Source of the DNA: Nitrosomonas sp.
GTDB taxonomy: Bacteria; Pseudomonadota; Gammaproteobacteria; Burkholderiales; Nitrosomonadaceae
Assembly: GCA_016721865.1 (NCBI GenBank)
Contig: JADKHF010000030.1
Location: 1-18,386 of the forward strand
Length of the DNA: 18,386 nucleotides
Reading direction: 5' to 3'
Positions 7,682-15,119 of this stretch are shown here, piece by piece. Each line of letters opens with the position of its first letter. Position 1 is the stretch's first letter. A program made the position numbers and the translations under genes. Below the pieces are notes generated by a model. It worked only from the letters and a program-made list of their open reading frames with translations. It was not told the origin of the DNA and did no database searches.

Positions 7682-9103
7682 ATGGCAGTAAAAATATATA
7701 ACGCTGGTGTGAAAGAATATAGACACACTTACTGGACCCCTGATTATACGCCGCTGGATACCGACCTTCTGGCCTGTTTCAAAATTACGCCTCAAGCCGG
7801 CGTACCTCGTGAAGAAGTTGCTGCTGCAGTGGCTGCTGAATCTTCCACGGGTACCTGGACCACAGTGTGGACTGATCTTTTAACCGATTTGGACTACTAC
7901 AAAGGACGTGCTTATAAGATTGAAGACGTGCCTGGTGATGACACCTGTTTCTACGCATTCGTAGCTTACCCTATCGATCTTTTCGAAGAAGGCTCCGTGG
8001 TTAACGTGCTGACCTCGCTGGTCGGTAACGTGTTTGGTTTTAAAGCGCTTCGCGCACTGCGTCTGGAAGATGTTCGTTTCCCGATTGCCTACGTCAAAAC
8101 CTGCGGTGGACCGCCAGCAGGTATTCAAGTGGAACGCGATCGTTTGAACAAATACGGCCGTGCGCTGTTAGGTTGTACCATTAAGCCTAAACTGGGTTTG
8201 TCTGCCAAAAACTATGGCCGTGCTGTGTACGAATGTCTGCGCGGCGGTCTGGATCTAACCAAGGACGATGAAAACGTTAATAGTCAACCTTTTATGCGTT
8301 GGCGTGATCGTTTCGAATTCGTGGTGGAAGCTTGCCAAAAGGCTGAGCGTGAAACTGGAGAACGTAAAGGTCACTACTTGAACGTAACCGCGCCAACTCC
8401 AGAAGAAATGTATAAACGTGCAGAGTTTGCTAAAGAACTGGGCGCGCCGATCATTATGCATGACTACTTGACGGGTGGTTTAACAGCCAATACGGGACTG
8501 GCTAACTGGTGCCGCAACAACGGAATACTGTTGCACATCCATCGTGCCATGCACGCCGTGCTCGATCGCAACCCGCACCATGGGATTCATTTCCGCGTTT
8601 TAACCAAGGTACTCCGTTTATCCGGGGGTGATCACCTGCATTCCGGTACCGTGGTCGGAAAACTGGAAGGCGATCGTGCAGCAACCCTCGGCTGGATCGA
8701 CACCATGCGCGACAAATTCATCAAGGAAGACCGCAGCCGCGGCCTGTTCTTCGATCAGGACTGGGGTTCTATGCCAGGTGTATTCCCGGTTGCCTCGGGC
8801 GGGATTCACGTTTGGCATATGCCTGCACTGGTTGCCATTTTCGGTGATGACGCCTGCTTGCAATTTGGCGGCGGGACCTTAGGTCACCCTTGGGGTAACG
8901 CTGCTGGTGCCGCTGCTAACCGTGTGGCACTGGAAGCCTGCGTAGAAGCACGTAACCAAGGTGTTGAAATCGAGAAGGAAGGCAAAGCGATTCTGACTAA
9001 AGCAGCCAAGAGCAGTCCCGAACTAAAAATCGCCATGGAAACATGGAAAGAGATCAAGTTCGAGTTTGATACGGTTGATAAGCTCGACGTAGCCCACAAG
9101 TAA
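7682..9103 (+). CDS. cbbL: RuBisCO large subunit, form IA
   Basis: Catalyses carboxylation (and oxygenation) of ribulose-1,5-bisphosphate in the Calvin cycle, as the L8 core of an L8S8 enzyme in the cytoplasm. The 473 residues are a standard form I length. Visible active-site elements: TIKPKLG with K168 and K170; GGLDLTKDDENVNSQPF with the carbamylated lysine K194, D196 and E197; HIHRAMHAV with H287; GGDHLHSGTVVGKLEGDR with H320 and loop-6 lysine K327; and the phosphate-binding GGGTLGHPWGNA. Offsets to spinach numbering are a constant seven, so nothing is missing. ATG 7682 is chosen over an in-frame GTG at 7637 because GGAG at 7670-7673 is ideally spaced and MAVKIYNAGV is the family N-terminus. 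It is followed by cbbS after 79 bases. Confidence 0.98.
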   Translation: MAVKIYNAGVKEYRHTYWTPDYTPLDTDLLACFKITPQAGVPREEVAAAVAAESSTGTWTTVWTDLLTDLDYYKGRAYKIEDVPGDDTCFYAFVAYPIDLFEEGSVVNVLTSLVGNVFGFKALRALRLEDVRFPIAYVKTCGGPPAGIQVERDRLNKYGRALLGCTIKPKLGLSAKNYGRAVYECLRGGLDLTKDDENVNSQPFMRWRDRFEFVVEACQKAERETGERKGHYLNVTAPTPEEMYKRAEFAKELGAPIIMHDYLTGGLTANTGLANWCRNNGILLHIHRAMHAVLDRNPHHGIHFRVLTKVLRLSGGDHLHSGTVVGKLEGDRAATLGWIDTMRDKFIKEDRSRGLFFDQDWGSMPGVFPVASGGIHVWHMPALVAIFGDDACLQFGGGTLGHPWGNAAGAAANRVALEACVEARNQGVEIEKEGKAILTKAAKSSPELKIAMETWKEIKFEFDTVDKLDVAHK

Positions 9104-9117
9104 GCAATACATGACTA

Positions 9118-9155
9118 AAGAAGAAGAGCCGATCGTTAATATTGCTTTTCTTCTT
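9118..9155 (+). promoter_or_regulatory. cbbL-cbbS intergenic RNA hairpin
   Basis: Bases 9118-9129 pair with 9144-9155 over 12 positions, including one G-U, around a 14-base loop. No T-run follows, so it is not a standard terminator. Such a stem between large- and small-subunit genes could stabilise the 3' end of a cbbL message or mark a processing site. Role inferred. Confidence 0.55.
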
Positions 9156-9182
9156 CATCTCTCTAAAAATGAGGAATAAATA

Positions 9183-9539
9183 ATGAGCGAAGTAATTGAC
9201 TACAAATCACGTGTCAGTGATCCAGCAAGCCGTAAATTTGAGACATTCTCCTACCTGCCTGCGATGGCTGACAAAGATATCAAGAAGCAAGTAGAGTATC
9301 TGATCAGTAAAGGCTGGAATCCAGCTATCGAGCATACAGAACCAGAGTATGTAATGGATTCCTACTGGTATATGTGGAAACTACCCATGTTTGGTGAAAC
9401 TGATGTAGACCGCGTGCTGGCAGAGGCTGCCGCATGTCATAAAGCCAACCCGAATAATCATGTTCGTTTAATTGGCTACAACAATTTCAACCAATCACAA
9501 GGCACAGCCATGGTGATATACCGCGGCAAAACTGTTTAA
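9183..9539 (+). CDS. cbbS: RuBisCO small subunit, form IA
   Basis: This 118-residue small subunit caps the L8 core and tunes activity and stability of the holoenzyme. Recognisable blocks are KFETFSYLPAMADKDIKKQV, YLISKGWNPAIEHTEPEY, SYWYMWKLPMFGETD and NHVRLIGYNNFNQSQGTAMV, close to the family consensus. GAGGAATAA at 9171-9179 gives a suitable ribosome site for ATG 9183. It is the second gene of the operon, and a strong terminator follows 24 bases after its stop. No abnormality is seen. Confidence 0.97.
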   Translation: MSEVIDYKSRVSDPASRKFETFSYLPAMADKDIKKQVEYLISKGWNPAIEHTEPEYVMDSYWYMWKLPMFGETDVDRVLAEAAACHKANPNNHVRLIGYNNFNQSQGTAMVIYRGKTV

Positions 9540-9563
9540 GACATAACGGGTTTCGTACCCTGG

Positions 9564-9601
9564 AACCCCCTTACCTGTAAAAGGATCGGGGGTTTTTTTT
9601 T
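9564..9601 (+). terminator. Rho-independent terminator after cbbS
   Basis: AACCCCC (9564-9570) pairs with GGGGGTT (9588-9594), with a small inner CCT/AGG stem, and runs straight into nine T bases (9593-9601). A smaller GGGT/ACCC stem lies just upstream (9548-9560). It sits between cbbS and cbbQ, so it would cut most transcripts after cbbLS and leave low read-through for cbbQO. Confidence 0.85.
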
Positions 9602-9645
9602 GACTAAAATAAAGTACTTTTAGATTGCTAAGACAGGAGTTAATC

Positions 9646-10452
9646 ATGAGCAATATCATTGATCAATACCGTGTGACCACTGAGCCCTATTACCATCCCG
9701 TAGCTGATGGGGTGGAATTATATGAAGCCGCCTATTCGGTGCGCATGCCGATGATGCTGAAAGGTCGTACCGGCTGCGGTAATACTCGTTTTGTCGAATA
9801 CATGGCATGGAAATTAAAAAAACCGCTGATTACCGTAGCTTGTAACGAAGATATGACCGCATCCGATCTGGTGGGGCGCTTTTTGTTGGATGCCAGCGGC
9901 ACACGCTGGCAGGATGGTCCGTTGGCTGTTGCGGCGCGCTATGGCGCCATCTGCTATCTGGATGAAGTCGTTGAAGCGCGCCAGGATACCACCGTGGTGA
10001 TTCACCCGTTAACCGACAATCGCCGTGTCTTGCCATTGGAAAAAAAAGGTGAACTCGTTCATGCGCATGCTGATTTCCAGATTGTCATTTCCTACAACCC
10101 CGGTTATCAAAGCTTGATGAAAGATCTCAAGCAATCCACCAAACAGCGTTTTGGCGCACTGGATTTTAATTATCCTAACCATGACGTTGAAAGTGAAATT
10201 GTTGCGCATGAAACGGGTGTATCCACTGAAATTGCCGAGAAACTGGTATCGATTGCGGAACGTGCACGTAACCTCAAAGGTCATGGATTGGATGAAGGCA
10301 TCTCAACGCGGATGCTGATTTACGCAGGCAGTCTTATCGCCAAAAAAGTAGACGCGCATGCCGCTTGCCGTGTTGCTTTGGTACGCCCTATTACCGATGA
10401 TCCCGACATGCGTGATGCATTGGATGCGGCAGTCAGCACTTTTTTTAATTAA
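9646..10452 (+). CDS. cbbQ: CbbQ, MoxR-type AAA+ RuBisCO activase subunit with altered Walker A
   Basis: CbbQ forms hexameric rings that, with one CbbO, use ATP to pull inhibitory sugar phosphates out of RuBisCO. The protein has 268 residues, normal for the family. The P-loop reads LKGRTGCGNTRFVEYMAWKL at residues 39-57: the Walker A lysine expected at position 46 is asparagine (codon AAT), and the usual proline at 41 is arginine. Walker B is intact (AICYLDEVVEAR, D106 E107), as are the sensor-1 region (IVISYNPGYQ, N151) and the arginine-containing KQRFGALDF. ATG 9646 is preferred over an upstream in-frame start at 9625 because AGGAG at 9635-9639 precedes it by six bases. ATP binding is expected to be poor. 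The frame is otherwise undamaged. Confidence 0.93.
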   Translation: MSNIIDQYRVTTEPYYHPVADGVELYEAAYSVRMPMMLKGRTGCGNTRFVEYMAWKLKKPLITVACNEDMTASDLVGRFLLDASGTRWQDGPLAVAARYGAICYLDEVVEARQDTTVVIHPLTDNRRVLPLEKKGELVHAHADFQIVISYNPGYQSLMKDLKQSTKQRFGALDFNYPNHDVESEIVAHETGVSTEIAEKLVSIAERARNLKGHGLDEGISTRMLIYAGSLIAKKVDAHAACRVALVRPITDDPDMRDALDAAVSTFFN

Positions 10453-10509
10453 GTGTTTTGATAATTCTGAAATCTATCGATTGTTTTGTAAAAATAAACA
10501 GGTGATCCC

Positions 10510-12836
10510 ATGAGTATTAATCTGGATGACTACAAAGAATTACTGGAAGATTTAGAGCCAGAATCGGTTGAATTACTCAAGCATGCATGGCCGGAAGCCG
10601 TCAAAATTTTTTCGGCGCGTGGGCTGGATAACTACCTGAAAGGCGCTTCAGCAATCCGAGGATTAGGGCGCGGACGCAGTCTGGTGGATTGTTGGATCGA
10701 TGAAATCCCATTGGTCGCCAAAGAAATTGGTGAAGATATTATCAGCGATCTGGCGACTTCTGCACTTTCACTCGCCTCAAGAACTTCCGGCGCAGTAATT
10801 GAGCTGGTATTAGCGACCTCTCCTACTGCGGCCAAACGCCTCGGTGATGCGCAGCTATTCCAGAATTATCTGCAATTCCTGAATACCTTAATTGCACAAG
10901 CACCGCGTGGCATGCGTCCGATGCTCAACAAACTGGATATTCTGTTTGGTCAACTGACTCTGGGCGGTTTGCGCCGCTGGGCGATGTGGGGCGCCCATGC
11001 CCATCGCACGAATTATGAAGAGCAAATCAAATATTTTGGATTGGAATCCAAGGAATCACTCGCGGTATTGCAAAAGGAACGCAAAGGCACCCTGTTTGTG
11101 GATGTGCAGCGCCGCATCAATATGTATCTGCGCGCATTGTGGGCACGTGATTTTTTCATGAAGCCAACCTCCGGTGACTTTGAAACGCGTGAAGGTTACA
11201 AACCTTATATTGAAAATTACTTCATTTACCTGCCTGATGCTTATGACAGCCATGCGGGTATATCCGCCACCGAGGTTTATCGTGCCGCCGCCGCGCACGC
11301 TGCCGCGCATCTGGTGGAAACCAGACAACCGATCTCTGCGGAAGGATTGAGTCCGATGCAGATGGCGATGATCTCCGTAATTGAAGACGCGCGCGTCGAA
11401 GCACTTGCCATTCACCGCTTCCCGGGATTGCGTAAAACCTGGGCAGACTTGCACACCGCCACGCCGGATATGGCTGCCACCATGGGAGACTATCTCAATC
11501 GCCTGGCACGTGCTTTACTCGACCCGGATTATCACGACAACGATCGCTGGATTGTCGAAGGTCGTCAGCTTTTTGCAGGCGAGCAGGATAAACTGGATAC
11601 CTATCAAATCTCATGGGACATTGGCGTGCAACTGACGCATAGTTTCAGGGAAAAAAACATTCCCTTCGCCATGCTCACGGATCAGCTCACCGCTCCGTAT
11701 CGCGACGACAATCGTTATTTCTGGGAATTTGAGGAATTTGATTTAAACAAATCCTTATCGGCTGGCTATGAAACGCCAAAACAAATCCGCAAATACGTCA
11801 ATGTGATGGAATTCGCCAACGAACTCGACGTCGAAACCGCCGGTGACGACGCGCAGGAAATCTGGGTCATGGGCACCGAATTCTTCCCGTACGAAGACAT
11901 GGGCGTATCGTACAACGATATGGAAGGCAAAGAGCCGGTGTCGGCGCCCTACCACTATTCCGAATGGGACTACCAGATTCAACTGGAACGCCCGGATTGG
12001 GCCACGGTACAGGAAAAACGCCCGAAACTTGGCGACATGCAATGCATCGACGACATCGCGCAACAATACAAACGCGAAATCGCGCGCATGAAATTTCTGC
12101 TCGATGCCATGCAACCGCAAGGCACGCGCCGCATCCGCAAACTGGAAGATGGCGATGAAATCGACATCAATGCCGCAATCCGTTCAATGATCGACATCGG
12201 CATGGGCATGCAACCCGATCCGCGCATCATGATGCGCTCGGTGCGCAAAGTTCGCGATATCTCGGTGCTGGTGTTGCTCGACTTATCGGAATCGACCAAC
12301 GAGAAACTTTCTGGTCATGACTCCTCCGTTCTGGATCTGACCCGCCAGGCGACGGTGCTGCTCGCCAACGCTATCAACAAAATCGGCGATCCTTTCGCCA
12401 TTCACGGCTTCTGCTCGGACGGGCGCCATGACGTGGAATACTACTGCTAAGGATTTCCGACCAACCCTATAACGAAATCCCCAAAGCCCGGCTCGCCGGC
12501 ATGACCGGGCAACTCCCGACCCGCATGGGTGCAGCCATGCGCCATGCCACTCACTATTTGAAGCTGCAGAAATCCGCAAAAAAACTGTTACTCGTTATTA
12601 CTGACGGTGAACCCGCCGACGTCGACGTGCGCGATCCGCAATATCTGCGCCACGACACCAAGAAAGCCGTGGAAGAAGCCGGGCGCTCGGGCATCCTCAC
12701 CTACTGCATGAGCCTCGATCCGCGCGCGGATCAGTATGTTTCGCGTATTTTTGGTGAACGTAATTATCTGGTGGTGGATCATGTGGAGCGGTTGCCGGAG
12801 AAATTGCCGGTGTTGTATGCGGGGTTGACGAGGTAG
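10510..12836 (+). pseudogene. cbbO: CbbO, VWA-domain RuBisCO activase adaptor, frameshifted near the C-terminus
   Basis: CbbO bridges the CbbQ ring and RuBisCO through a C-terminal von Willebrand A domain whose MIDAS metal site contacts RuBisCO. From ATG 10510 (AGGTGA ribosome site) 646 residues are open: a long N-terminal region (LKHAWPEAVKIFSARGLDNY, PTAAKRLGDAQLF, SPMQMAMISVIEDARVEALA), an acidic linker, then ISVLVLLDLSESTNE with the MIDAS D591-x-S593-x-S595. A TAA at 12448-12450 ends the frame. The remainder continues in another frame from 12450 as SDQPYNEIPKARLAGMTGQL, MGAAMRHATHYLKLQKSAKK, LLLVITDGEPADVDVRDP and VDHVERLPEKLPVLYAGL to TAG 12834-12836. The break cuts the VWA domain after its first MIDAS motif. 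There is no ribosome site before ATG 12501, so the tail is unlikely to be made alone. Everything else is well conserved, so the lesion may be recent or a sequencing error. Confidence 0.88.
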
Positions 12837-12841
12837 ATCGC

Positions 12842-12877
12842 AGGGAATTTGTCTTCCCTATAAATCCTTAAAGGATT
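12842..12877. repeat. Two small inverted repeats downstream of cbbO
   Basis: AGGGAA-N6-TTCCCT (12842-12859) and the perfect palindrome AATCCTT-A-AAGGATT (12863-12877) follow the cbbO stop codon. Neither has a T-run on the plus strand, so they are weak candidates for a Rho-independent terminator. They may instead protect the 3' end of the transcript. Confidence 0.4.
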
Positions 12878-12931
12878 AATCGGTTAATTGTTTATCTGGA
12901 CATACACGCTTATTTTGCGTATAAAGTATGA

Positions 12932-13623
12932 ATGCAAGTCAATCTAAACGCACTATGCGTGCGCCCCGTGCTCAAGAGCGCAGAGCCGCGTTACCGAGAA
13001 TTGATGCAGCATCACTACCTGGGGCGATCTATCCAAGATCGGTCACACGCTCTGGTACGTTGCCACTTATGCCGGAGAGTGGTCAGCATTGCTGAGCTTT
13101 TGCCTCAGCCTGGAAGTGCGGCGTACGTGACCGCTGGATTGGATGGGACTTTCGCCACCAATTTGATCGTCTGAATTTAATCGCCAACAACAGTCGCTTT
13201 CTGATTCTGCCGGAATGGCACTACCCCAATCTGGGTTCCGAAGTATTGTCCTTATGCCACCAACGGATTGCCGGAGATTGGCAAACGCATTTTGGCCAGC
13301 CTTTGCTCTTACTGGAAACCTTCGTTGATCGGTCACGGTTTCACGGCACGGTCTATCGCGCCGCGAACTGGACTTGTCTGGGTCTGACGCGGGGATTCCG
13401 CCGCACTCGCGAGGGATATAGTGTGAACGCGCCATCCCCCAAGCTGTTTTTTATCCTCCCGTTGCAGTGTGACGCACGGGCGCAAATCTCCAGTCCCATT
13501 CTCAACCCCATTTATCGAACCGGAGCTCCCAGCCCATACATGGACGCCCACATTTTTGCAAAGCCTTCAATCTATGATCTCAAGAAGGTAAAGATTGCAG
13601 CCATACATCCGGACTTTATGTGA
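12932..13623 (+). pseudogene. DUF4338 (DruA-like) protein, frameshifted
   Basis: From ATG 12932 the frame reads PVLKSAEPRYRELMQHHYLG, the DUF4338 opening. It shifts to LSKIGHTLWYVATYAGEWSA and then, near 13115, to DRWIGWDFRHQFDRLNLIAN, NSRFLILPEWHYPNLGSEVL, LCHQRIAGDWQTHFGQPLLL and FHGTVYRAANWTCLGLTRGF. The end has PSPKLFFILPLQCDARAQIS and LNPIYRTGAP, then unrelated-looking sequence to TGA 13621-13623. DUF4338 includes DruA of the Druantia anti-phage system, but solitary copies are also common near mobile elements. None of the other Druantia genes is present. At least two frameshifts make it non-functional. The last 25 residues may be a foreign fusion. Confidence 0.7.
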
Positions 13624-13818
13624 AGCGCATTGCCTCTGTCCCTGATGGAATTTGCTGAGTAGCACCTTATCATCTTCACGTGCTCTATGCACTTGGGCTA
13701 AGTCAGGTTTAGCTACTCACGGTCTGACCAGTCTCGCCATCATGTCATGATTGCCTGTGCAATCGGTGGTAACTTTCCTTAAACTCGTTTTTAATGCAAC
13801 ATACCCATACGCTTCTAA
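13624..13818. other. Non-coding gap, probable end of the IS110 element
   Basis: No supported gene lies here. The stretch follows the stop of the DUF4338 relic and precedes the stop codon of the IS110 transposase (minus strand), so it would be the recombinase-downstream end of that element. IS110 elements lack long terminal repeats, so the boundary cannot be placed from sequence alone. Confidence 0.4.
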
Positions 13819-14860
13819 TCAACCCCTCACGATCAATGAGCCGCAGCAGTATGTTGCCATAGTGTGATCGGGGTGAAATGTCGCTTTCTGGGTAAGCAAT
13901 GCCCAGATGATGCGAGCGTTCTTATTTGCCAGGGCAAACAGCAACGTTCTTATTGCGCCGTGTTATCAGCTTGCGAAGCCAGCTTTCTGGCTCGGCCTTC
14001 TTCTCGGCAAAGCGGATGACTGCTCTTGCTCCATGGATCAGCAGGGTGCGAAGATAAGTATCCCCGCGTTTGCTGATACCAAGCAATAACTGTTTGCCAC
14101 CGCTTGAATGCTGGGCACTAACCCTAGCCATGCGGCCAATTGTCTACTGCTCTTGAACTCTGTAGCATTCCCCACAGTTGCCACAATGGCGCTCGCTGTA
14201 ATCGGGCCAAACACCGGAATGGCTTCCAGTCTTTGGCTGGCTTCGCTCTCCTTGTGCCAAAGCTTGATTTGCAACTCTAACTCTTTCACCTGCCGATCCA
14301 GCTCCTTCAGGTGGTCATTCAGTCTTTCAGTAATCGGCGCATTGTTCCTGGCAAACCATTTTCAGCATCTTCCAGAATGTCAGGCATGCGTTTGCCAATC
14401 GATTGGATCCTGAGGGATGACGATACCAAACTCAGAGTAGACCGCGTATCTGATTTGCCTCTGAAGTTCTCGCCTTGACAAACTCCGTCTGGCTCCGGTG
14501 CACTGATAGAATGGCCTGTTGCTCAACAGTCTTGATCGGTACAAAACGCATATTGGGTCGAGTCACTGCTTCGCAGATCGCTTCTGCATCGGCCATATCA
14601 TGCTTGTTAGTCTTGACATAGGGCTTGACGAACTGGGGCGACATGAGCTGACAGTATGCCCAAATCCACCCAACTTTCTCGCCCAGTGGTGGGAACTACC
14701 GCACGCTTCTAAGCCAATCAGGCAAGGCCCCAGATTGGCAAAGAACTCCGTCATCTGTCCGCGGCGTAATTGGTTACGCAGCACAGCTGCCATACTCATC
14801 TACACCGTGGATCTGAAACACCTCTTTTGCCAAATCAATGCCTATTGTTGTAATCTTCAT
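13819..14860 (-). pseudogene. IS110-family transposase, frameshifted
   Basis: DEDD-type recombinase read from ATG 14860: MKITTIGIDLAKEVFQIHGV with the first Asp, then LRRGQMTEFFANLGPCLIGL with EACGSSHHWAR (Glu). After a shift: KPYVKTNKHDMADAEAICEA, carrying the later Asp pair. Then a helical linker, partly out of frame (GIQSIGKRMPDILEDAENGL), then LEAIPVFGPITASAIVATVG and EFKSSRQLAAWLGLVP. Another shift leads to QHSSGGKQLLLGISKRGDTY, the transposase_20 serine motif, and LRTLLIHGARAVIRFAEKK. Its end, NKNARIIWALLTQKATFHPD, is again in a new frame, stopping about 13819. The rebuilt length of about 347 residues is right for the family. At least four frameshifts make it inactive. Confidence 0.8.
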
Positions 14861-15119
14861 GTCGGACGCTCCTCTCTGTTTTAGTGGTCATTTTGCACCA
14901 CTACTTTGCACTTTGATGCCGTTTTGGGTAGTGGGCGTCCATTCCATTATCTTCGCGTCAGGAACCCGTCCAGAAACTGTCATTTCACTGTTCTTATCCG
15001 GCCGTTAATTTTATAAGCATTTGAATAATATACGATCGTATTTTTCTCGTGCATTGTAGTGCCATAATATAGTTGTTTTATATCGACACATACCCCCCGG
15101 CTATAGTAGGCTTAAGGGT
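14861..15119. other. Non-coding stretch between IS110 and IS1634 genes
   Basis: This holds the recombinase-upstream end of the IS110 element and the leader of the IS1634 gene. Visible structure: TAGTGGT (14882-14888) pairs with ACCACTA (14897-14903) around an 8-base loop, and ATACGATCGTAT (15030-15041) is a perfect 12-bp palindrome. The border between the elements is not visible. No open frame is supported. Confidence 0.45.
15054..15064 (+). repeat. 11-bp direct repeat, left copy
   Basis: TTGTAGTGCCA occurs here and again at 18066-18076, on the same strand. The two copies bracket the IS1634 relic plus the IS630 copy. This may be a target duplication made by the IS1634 insertion, or chance. 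Confidence 0.35.

Noticed and set aside
11056..12299. Long antisense open frames across cbbO (and similar ones in cbbL and cbbQ)
   Set aside because: These are shadows of strongly conserved coding sequence on the plus strand, with no recognisable protein content.
12501..12836. Separate small gene starting at ATG 12501
   Set aside because: It is the out-of-frame C-terminal part of CbbO, with no ribosome site before it.
6576..12836. Carboxysome-associated RuBisCO
   Set aside because: No csoS or shell genes follow cbbS; cbbQ and cbbO follow directly, the non-carboxysomal IAq layout.
12932..13623. A working Druantia defence system
   Set aside because: Only a frameshifted DruA-like gene is present; no helicase or other Druantia partner genes are in the window.
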